DNA of 6,125 nt, from the NCBI GenBank assembly GCA_020249025.1, contig JADCGM010000260.1, positions 1 to 6,125 of the forward strand. The letters run 5' to 3'. A program made the position numbers and the translations under genes. Source of the DNA: Alphaproteobacteria bacterium (lineage in GTDB: Bacteria > Pseudomonadota > Alphaproteobacteria > Sphingomonadales > Sphingomonadaceae). Within the stretch, counting starts at the first letter, position 1. Each line of letters opens with the position of its first letter. Positions 1 through 6,125 of the stretch are shown piece by piece. The notes below the pieces were generated by a model that was not told the DNA's origin, ran no database searches, and saw nothing but the letters and a program-made list of their open reading frames with translations.

Positions 1-221
1 ACTGGGAGCGCACCCTGCGGCTCGGGCCCGGCTGGCTCGGCCCTGCATCGCCCTTCGATCTCGTTCGCCTCGCCAATGGCTGGGGCGTGCAGGGCTGGTT
101 CTGCGTGCAACTGCTGCGCATGGGGGCGGGGCAGGCGCCCGACCGCGAGATGTCGGTATTCAAGGCGCTGCGGACCTACGCCGCGGGCGAGGCGCGCGCG
201 GCGAAGGCGATGGCGGTCTAG
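1..221 (+). CDS. C-terminal fragment of an unrecognised protein
   Basis: The reading frame is open from the window edge to a TAG at 219-221; the first full codon is at 3, so 72 residues of the C-terminus are visible. The fragment has four tryptophans (fragment residues 1, 11, 27 and 32), a hydrophobic Trp/Gly/Phe/Leu stretch around residues 26-39 that could be a membrane-associated or buried helix, and a charged, alanine-rich end (roughly residues 48-72). I do not recognise the family and assign no function. It counts as coding because its codon use matches the neighbours and because it ends just six bases before the convergent end of mlaA, leaving normal tight gene packing. It does not belong to the methionine operon. 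The start lies outside the window. Confidence 0.6.
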   Translation, partial: WERTLRLGPGWLGPASPFDLVRLANGWGVQGWFCVQLLRMGAGQAPDREMSVFKALRTYAAGEARAAKAMAV

Positions 222-227
222 CGTCGC

Positions 228-1070
228 TTACTGCGGCTGCGCCGGCGCATCGGTAGCGGGCGTAGGCTCGGCGGCAGGCGTCGCAGCCGCCGGCTCCGCA
301 GCCGACGGCTCAGTCGCCGCCGCTTCGTCCGCGCCGAGCGGCACCACCTCGTCCTCGTCCTGCGGCGGGTTGCCGTCGTAGATCTGGTTCTCGCGGAGCT
401 GGAGATAGGCCGAGCGCACCGTCGCATATTCATCGGCGCTGCCGCGCAGCAGCGAGTCGGCGGTGTCGAGAAGGAAGGAGCGCGTGTCGAGCAGGCTGAC
501 CGCCCGGATCGCATAATACTCCAGCGCCTTCGTCTCGCGCTGGAGCTGGATGTCGAACGGATCGGCGACCTGATCAAGCCCGAAGCCGAGCGTGTCGCGC
601 ACCGAGCTCGGACCGAAGAAGGGCAGCATCACATAGGGGCCCGACTTCACGCCCCAGACGGCGAGCGTCTGGCCGAAATCCTCGGGCTCGTCGACGACGC
701 CCATGTCGCTCGCATGGTCGGCAAGACCGCCGACGCCGATGGTCGCGTTGATGGCGAAGCGGCCGGCGGTGCGCATCGCCTGCTTCGGCTTGCCCTGCAG
801 AACCGAATTGACGAACGACAGCGGCTGGCTGGCGAGGTTGAAGACGTTGCGGATGCCGCGCTGCGCCGCCTGCGGCAGCACGGCCCGATAGGCCTTCGTG
901 GCCGGGGTCACCACCGCCTTGTCGATGCTGCGGTTGAAGGAATAGATCGACCGGTTCGTCTTTTCCCACGGATCGGGCGCCAGCGAGTCCCGACCGGCGC
1001 GAGGCGTCGTGCAGCCGGCAAGCGCAAGGCCGGCCGTCGCGACGATGATGAGACGCGCCATCTGGGACAT
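228..1070 (-). CDS. mlaA: MlaA/VacJ family outer-membrane lipoprotein
   Basis: Predicted 280-residue lipoprotein of the MlaA (VacJ) family. In the known Mla system this protein sits in the outer membrane and removes mislocalised phospholipid from the outer leaflet, passing it to periplasmic MlaC. A lipoprotein signal peptide covers residues 1-19, with lipobox L17-A18-G19-C20; Thr at +2 fits outer-membrane sorting. The family core follows: D33-P-W-E-K-x-N-R near residues 33-40, SFNRSID at 44-50, the Asn-Leu-x-x-Gln-Pro region at 78-83, LQGK at 91-94, RFAINATIGVGGLAD at 104-118, and GPYVMLPFFGPSSVRDT at 144-160. After about residue 245 comes an Ala/Pro/Glu/Thr-rich tail, probably disordered. 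The ATG at 1070 is chosen because GGAG lies 7 bases upstream of it; the next Met, at residue 4, would be too far from that site. No other mla genes are visible. It is transcribed away from the methionine operon. Family assignment is firm; function is by homology. Confidence 0.95.
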   Translation of the reverse strand: MSQMARLIIVATAGLALAGCTTPRAGRDSLAPDPWEKTNRSIYSFNRSIDKAVVTPATKAYRAVLPQAAQRGIRNVFNLASQPLSFVNSVLQGKPKQAMRTAGRFAINATIGVGGLADHASDMGVVDEPEDFGQTLAVWGVKSGPYVMLPFFGPSSVRDTLGFGLDQVADPFDIQLQRETKALEYYAIRAVSLLDTRSFLLDTADSLLRGSADEYATVRSAYLQLRENQIYDGNPPQDEDEVVPLGADEAAATEPSAAEPAAATPAAEPTPATDAPAQPQ

Positions 1071-1077
1071 GAACCAA

Positions 1078-1081
1078 CTCC
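1078..1081 (-). promoter_or_regulatory. Ribosome binding site of mlaA
   Basis: On the - strand this reads GGAG and ends 7 bases before the ATG at 1070. It decides the start against the in-frame Met three codons later and against longer upstream extensions of the frame. Confidence 0.7.
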
Positions 1082-1164
1082 GGTCGACAGGGGGAGGCGG
1101 CTCGTTGCCATAGCGAACGGGCCGCCGCAAGTTTCGCCGTCGCAGCCGCGGCGCCGCAGGGGCG

Positions 1165-1200
1165 TTGACGCCATATAAAGATATCTTTAAGTCCTTGCGC
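1165..1200 (+). promoter_or_regulatory. Possible promoter of the methionine operon
   Basis: TTGACG at 1165-1170 is a good match to a -35 element. With a 17-base spacer, the -10 would fall at 1188-1193 (TAAGTC), which is a poor match. That arrangement would start transcription close to the ATG at 1201, giving a leaderless or nearly leaderless message and fitting the lack of a clear Shine-Dalgarno sequence there. The 14-bp palindrome at 1176-1189 would then lie between the two promoter elements, a classic repressor position. The -10 is weak, so this is a proposal only. I could not see a convincing promoter for mlaA in the rest of the 1071-1200 intergenic region. Confidence 0.35.
1176..1189. promoter_or_regulatory. 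Palindromic operator TAAAGATATCTTTA
   Basis: This is a perfect 14-bp inverted repeat, AT-rich within a very GC-rich region, ending 11 bases before the ATG of the ArsR-type regulator gene. ArsR-family dimers bind short AT-rich palindromes of this kind, and such regulators commonly control their own operon. The likely binder is the protein encoded immediately downstream. Regulators of the SAM cycle (SahR type) control metF, metH and related genes in Proteobacteria, and this site resembles what such a regulator would need. The palindrome is seen directly; the binding protein and the repression are inferred. At 106 bases from the mlaA start it probably does not act on that gene. Confidence 0.7.
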
Positions 1201-2145
1201 ATGGAACAGGCGCTCGACATCTTCCGTGCCCTTGCCGACCCGACGCGGCTGCGCATTCTTGCGCTCGTCCGGCGGATGGAGCTGGCGGTCGGCGAGATGG
1301 CGCAGGTGCTGCGCCAGAGCCAGCCGCGCGTGTCGCGCCATGTGAAGATTCTCGCCGATGCGGGCCTCGTCGCGCGCCACAAGGAAGGGGCCTGGGTGTT
1401 CGTCCGCCTCGGCGATCCGTCGCGGGTAGAGCCCGTGCTCGCGGCGCTCGATGCATGGTCTGCCGGCGCGACGAGCGAGGCCGATCTTGCGCGGCTGGCG
1501 GCGGTCCGCGACGAGCGCGCAGCGGCGGCGAACGGCTATTTCGAGGCGCATGCCGCGGAGTGGGACGAGATCCGCTCGCTGCACGTCGCCGACGCCGAGG
1601 TCGAGGCCGCGATCCAGCGTGCGCTCGGCGGCCGGTCGCTCGGCGCGCTGATCGATGTCGGCACCGGCACCGGCCGGATGATCGAGCTACTCAGTCCCCG
1701 CGCCGCCTCCGCGCTCGGCATCGATCGCTCGCCGGAGATGCTGCGGATCGCGCGGGCCAAGATCGCGGCGGCTGGTGTGGAGAACGGGCAGGTCCGCCAG
1801 GCGGACATGTATGCGCTTCCTGTCGTCGACGGGGCGGCCGATACGGTTGTGCTGCATCAGGTGCTGCACTTCGCGCAGGACCCGGCGGCGGCGGTTGCCG
1901 AAGCGGCGCGGACGCTGGGGTCAGGGGGGCGGCTGCTCGTCGCCGATTTCGCCCCGCACGACCGCGAGGAACTGCGAACCGCCCATGCGCATGCGCGCCT
2001 GGGCTTCGAGGATGAGGCGGTGGCCGGCTGGATGCGGGCGGCGGGGCTGGAGGCCCGCGTCGTCGAGAAGCTCTCGGGCGGGCCGCTGACCGTGACGATC
2101 TGGCTTGGCGAGCGCGCGCCGCTCGCCATCGAGGAGGCTGCATGA
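1201..2145 (+). CDS. ArsR-family regulator fused to a SAM-dependent methyltransferase domain (SahR-like)
   Basis: Predicted 314-residue two-domain protein. Residues 1-75 form an ArsR-type winged helix: FRALADPTRLRIL at 8-20, recognition helix around QSQPRVSRHVKILADAGLV (39-57), and a wing at about 60-70. Residues 110-305 form a class I methyltransferase fold: glycine-rich motif I IDVGTGTGR at 151-159, acidic motif GIDRSPEM at 173-180 (Asp175 would bind the SAM ribose), ADMYALPV at 201-208, and a VLHQVLHF strand-helix at 217-224. The whole protein has no cysteine, so the thiolate metal site of classic ArsR sensors is absent. It probably reports SAM or S-adenosylhomocysteine levels and represses its own operon through the palindrome at 1176-1189; whether the second domain still methylates anything is unknown. 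The ATG at 1201 matches where homologues begin. A TTG at 1165 would put the operator inside the gene and has only a badly spaced AGGGG. The stop overlaps the metF start (ATGA), which indicates cotranslation. Confidence 0.85.
   Translation: MEQALDIFRALADPTRLRILALVRRMELAVGEMAQVLRQSQPRVSRHVKILADAGLVARHKEGAWVFVRLGDPSRVEPVLAALDAWSAGATSEADLARLAAVRDERAAAANGYFEAHAAEWDEIRSLHVADAEVEAAIQRALGGRSLGALIDVGTGTGRMIELLSPRAASALGIDRSPEMLRIARAKIAAAGVENGQVRQADMYALPVVDGAADTVVLHQVLHFAQDPAAAVAEAARTLGSGGRLLVADFAPHDREELRTAHAHARLGFEDEAVAGWMRAAGLEARVVEKLSGGPLTVTIWLGERAPLAIEEAA
2131..2137 (+). promoter_or_regulatory. Ribosome binding site of metF
   Basis: GAGGAGG lies 4 bases before the metF ATG, inside the last codons of the regulator gene. 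It is the strongest Shine-Dalgarno match in the window. It fixes the metF start at 2142 and supports translational coupling through the ATGA overlap. Confidence 0.75.
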
Positions 2146-3089
2146 CGAAATTGTCGCTGGCGCAGATGTCGGAGGCGGCGCGCGCGCTGCAGGCGCCGAT
2201 GTTCGCCGATCTGGCGGGCGACGTCGCCGTCTCGTTCGAATTCTTCCCGCCCAAGACCGAGGCGATGGAGCAGACGCTGTGGTCCTCGATCGAGGCGCTG
2301 GAGCCGATGGCCCCGCGCTTCGTGTCGGTGACCTATGGCGCCGGCGGCTCCACGCGCGAGCGCACTCACAACACCGTCGCCCGCATCGCCCGCGACACCT
2401 CGCTGACGGCGGCGGCGCACCTGACCTGCGTCGAGGCCAGCCGCGCCGACATCGACGAGGTCGCCGACGCCTATTGGCAGGCCGGCGTCCGCCATATCGT
2501 CGCGCTGCGCGGCGATCCGCCAACGGCGGGCGCGACGTTCGAAGCGCGGCCCGACGGCTACGCCAGCGCCGCCGATCTTGTCGCGGGGTTGAAGAAGCGC
2601 CACGACTTCGAGCTGTCGGTCGCCGCCTATCCCGAGACGCATCCGGAGGCCGCCTCGCCGCAAAGCGATCTCGACAATCTGAAGCGCAAGCTCGACGCCG
2701 GCGCCAGCCGCGCGATCACCCAGTTCTTCTTCGAACCCGACGTCTTCTTCCGCTTTCGCGATGCGGCCGCTGCTGCCGGCATCGACGCGGAGATCGTCCC
2801 CGGCATCCTGCCGGTGTCGAACTTCGCGCAGACGGTGCGCATGGCCGCGACCTGCGGCACCGCGATCCCGGGCTGGCTCGGTCGCCTCTTCGAGGGGCTG
2901 GAGGACAAGGCCGGGGCGCGCCAGCTCATCGCCGCGACCATCGCCGCCGAGATGTGCCGCCGCCTCTATGCCGGCGGCGTGCGCGAATTCCACTTCTACA
3001 CGCTCAATCGCGCCGAGCTGTCCTATGCCATTTGCCATCTGCTGGGCCTGCGCCCGGCGGCGGGCGCCACGATCGAGAAGGCCGCATGA
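2142..3089 (+). CDS. metF: 5,10-methylenetetrahydrofolate reductase
   Basis: A 315-residue MetF, slightly longer than the 296-residue E. coli enzyme because of a longer N-terminus. It uses FAD and NAD(P)H to reduce 5,10-methylene-THF to 5-methyl-THF, the methyl donor for methionine synthase, in the cytoplasm. Family signatures appear in order: SFEFFPPK at 31-38, with Glu33 in the place of the E. coli catalytic Glu28; VSVTYGAGGSTRERT at 61-75; HLTC at 93-96; ALRGDPP at 121-127, with Asp125 near the flavin; AAYPETHPEA at 161-170; ITQFFFE at 192-198, with Gln194 in the folate site; and HFYTLNR at 284-290. No bacterial-type truncation or eukaryote-like SAM-binding regulatory domain is present, so control should be mainly transcriptional. 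It overlaps both neighbours by four bases (ATGA at each end), with the SAM-cycle regulator upstream and metH downstream, exactly where its product is used. Confidence 0.97.
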   Translation: MTKLSLAQMSEAARALQAPMFADLAGDVAVSFEFFPPKTEAMEQTLWSSIEALEPMAPRFVSVTYGAGGSTRERTHNTVARIARDTSLTAAAHLTCVEASRADIDEVADAYWQAGVRHIVALRGDPPTAGATFEARPDGYASAADLVAGLKKRHDFELSVAAYPETHPEAASPQSDLDNLKRKLDAGASRAITQFFFEPDVFFRFRDAAAAAGIDAEIVPGILPVSNFAQTVRMAATCGTAIPGWLGRLFEGLEDKAGARQLIAATIAAEMCRRLYAGGVREFHFYTLNRAELSYAICHLLGLRPAAGATIEKAA

Positions 3090-4144
3090 TCAAGCCCTCT
3101 GAAGCCGCCGCGCGCCTGCGCGCCGAAGCCGCGTCGCGAATCCTGCTGACCGACGGCGCCTTCGGCACGATGATCCAGCGCTACGGCCTCGGCGAGGCCG
3201 ACTATCGCGGCTCGCTGCACGTCAATCGCGACCAGAAGGGCAACAACGACATCCTCGCGCTGACGCGCCCGGACATCGTCGACGAGATCACGCGTGCCTA
3301 TCTGAAGGCCGGGTCCGATATCGTGTCGACCAACACCTTCAATGCGACGCGGATCAGCCAGGGCGACTATGGCACCGAGGCGCTGGTGACCGAGATCAAC
3401 CGCGCCGCCGCGCAGATCGCCCGCATCGCGGCGTCGGAGGCCGAGGCCACCGACGGCAAGCCGCGCTTCGTCGCCGGCGCGCTCGGGCCGACGAACAAAA
3501 CGCTGTCGCTGTCGCCCAACGTCAACGATCCGGGCTACCGCGAAGTGAGCTTCGACGAGGTCAAGGCGACCTACACCGAGCAGGTGGCGGCGCTCGTCGA
3601 CGGCGGCGTCGACTTCATCCTCATCGAGACGATCTTCGACACCCTGAACGCCAAGGCGGCGATCATGGCGGTCATCGAGGAGGGCGAGCGCCGCGGCGTC
3701 GAGCTGCCGCTGATGATCTCGATGACGATCACCGACATGTCGGGGCGCAACCTCTCCGGCCATTCGGTTGAGGCCTTCTGGTATGCCGTGCGCCATGCGA
3801 ATCCGCTCACCATCGGGCTCAACTGCTCGTTCGGCGCGACCCAGCTCCGGCCGCACGTCCAGGCGCTCTCCGGCATCGCCGATGCGCTGCTGATGGCCTA
3901 TCCGAACGCGGGCCTGCCCAACGATCTCGGCCAGTATGACGAGGCGCCCGCGACGACCGGCGGATTTATCGGCGAGTGGGGGCGGCAGGGGCTGCTCAAC
4001 ATCGTCGGCGGCTGCTGCGGCACGACGCCCGAGCATATCGCGGCGATGGCGGCGGCGGTGGCCGGCCTGCCGCCGCGCACGCCGGCCGCGCTGGCGCCGG
4101 TGACGCGCCTCGCCGGGCTCGATCCGATGGTGCTTGCCGCCTGA
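3086..4144 (+). CDS. metH: Methionine synthase, homocysteine-binding subunit (split MetH, N-terminal part)
   Basis: A 352-residue protein matching only the first module of cobalamin-dependent methionine synthase, the zinc-dependent homocysteine S-methyltransferase barrel. It activates homocysteine thiolate to accept the methyl from methylcobalamin held by the downstream protein. Visible motifs are TDGAFGTMIQ (22-31), KGNNDIL (51-57), STNTFNATRI (81-90), AGALGPTN (130-137), DFILIETIFDTLNAKAA (176-192), GLNCSFGA (244-251) and NIVGGCCGTTPEHIAAM (305-321). The three zinc ligands are Cys247, Cys310 and Cys311, the same numbers as in E. coli MetH. The protein ends in the interdomain linker (RLAGLDPM at 341-348, like RLSGLEPL of E. 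coli), then a TGA stop. The ATG overlaps the metF stop (ATGA) with a modest GAGAAGG before it. The frame is open upstream through metF, but that extension is a shadow. Homocysteine methyltransferases of the BHMT/MmuM type are a weaker fit because the next gene supplies the missing MetH modules. Confidence 0.95.
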   Translation: MIKPSEAAARLRAEAASRILLTDGAFGTMIQRYGLGEADYRGSLHVNRDQKGNNDILALTRPDIVDEITRAYLKAGSDIVSTNTFNATRISQGDYGTEALVTEINRAAAQIARIAASEAEATDGKPRFVAGALGPTNKTLSLSPNVNDPGYREVSFDEVKATYTEQVAALVDGGVDFILIETIFDTLNAKAAIMAVIEEGERRGVELPLMISMTITDMSGRNLSGHSVEAFWYAVRHANPLTIGLNCSFGATQLRPHVQALSGIADALLMAYPNAGLPNDLGQYDEAPATTGGFIGEWGRQGLLNIVGGCCGTTPEHIAAMAAAVAGLPPRTPAALAPVTRLAGLDPMVLAA

Positions 4145-4225
4145 CATGATGATCTGCGCGCCGGCGGCGGCGCGATCCCGCGGGGGTCGTGTCGCCCGCG
4201 CGCACCGGGGGACTGGGAACGGGAC
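4145..4225 (+). other. Gap between the two metH genes with two GC-rich hairpins
   Basis: This 81-base gap breaks the otherwise overlapping operon. It can form a 7-bp stem (4157-4163 with 4168-4174, four-base loop) and a 6-bp stem (4179-4184 with 4195-4200). Neither is followed by a T-run, so they do not look like intrinsic terminators; they might slow ribosomes or stabilise mRNA ends. The gap is open in the same frame as both metH pieces (27 codons without a stop). GGGA at 4215-4218, 7 bases before the ATG at 4226, is the likely ribosome binding site of the downstream gene. In DNA this GC-rich, small stems are common by chance. Confidence 0.4.

Positions 4226-6125
<1,900 letters not shown>

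Noticed and set aside
76..381. A 101-codon + strand open frame across the fragment/mlaA junction
   Set aside because: It overlaps two better-supported genes in other frames and encodes low-complexity Ala/Arg/Ser sequence.
1165..1200. TTG at 1165 as start of the regulator gene
   Set aside because: It would place the palindrome inside the coding sequence, its AGGGG is only 2 bases away, and the added 12 residues lie before the normal ArsR N-terminus.
1071..1382. N-terminal extension of mlaA on the - strand to 1382
   Set aside because: It would bury the signal peptide and lipobox about 100 residues inside the protein, and it runs antisense into the regulator gene. The GGAG site supports the start at 1070.
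1857..3038. Long - strand open frame opposite the regulator and metF
   Set aside because: Antisense to two well-supported genes, with low-complexity composition and no recognisable motif.
2105..3085. In-frame upstream extension of the homocysteine-binding metH gene through metF
   Set aside because: The 327 extra residues are arginine-rich and match nothing, they overlap the true metF frame, and the MetH homology starts just after the ATG at 3086.
4157..4174. Intrinsic terminator after the first metH gene
   Set aside because: There is a stem but no T-run, and the next gene is the necessary other half of the same enzyme.

Overview
The window is about two-thirds G+C, with coding strongly biased to G/C in third positions. 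The protein sequences look alphaproteobacterial, most likely from the order Sphingomonadales. That placement rests on an MlaA lipoprotein with an Ala/Pro/Glu tail and on a two-piece cobalamin-dependent methionine synthase next to metF. It is inferred from protein style and gene order only, since no search could be run.

Layout: (1) bases 1-221 hold the C-terminal end of an unrecognised gene on the + strand. (2) Converging on it, six bases away, is mlaA on the - strand (1070-228), an outer-membrane phospholipid-trafficking lipoprotein. (3) A 130-base divergent intergenic region (1071-1200) holds a perfect 14-bp palindrome at 1176-1189, just before the next + strand gene. (4) From 1201 to the window end runs a methionine/one-carbon operon on the + strand. 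It comprises an ArsR-type regulator fused to a SAM-dependent methyltransferase domain, metF (5,10-methylenetetrahydrofolate reductase), the homocysteine-binding half of methionine synthase, and the folate/cobalamin/reactivation half, which is cut by the window edge.

The operon makes one pathway. MetF makes 5-methyl-THF. The metH downstream piece transfers that methyl through cobalamin, and the metH upstream piece presents zinc-bound homocysteine as acceptor, giving methionine. The regulator has a SAM/SAH-type binding fold and no cysteines. It probably senses S-adenosylhomocysteine or S-adenosylmethionine rather than metal, and acts at the palindrome in front of its own gene, as in the SahR-type regulators of the SAM cycle.

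The most notable points are the fission of methionine synthase and the regulator/palindrome pair. The two metH pieces are in the same frame and separated by one TGA plus 27 open codons. Nothing here requires an unknown defence, mobile or RNA system; I found no tRNA, rRNA, CRISPR, insertion sequence or phage signature.
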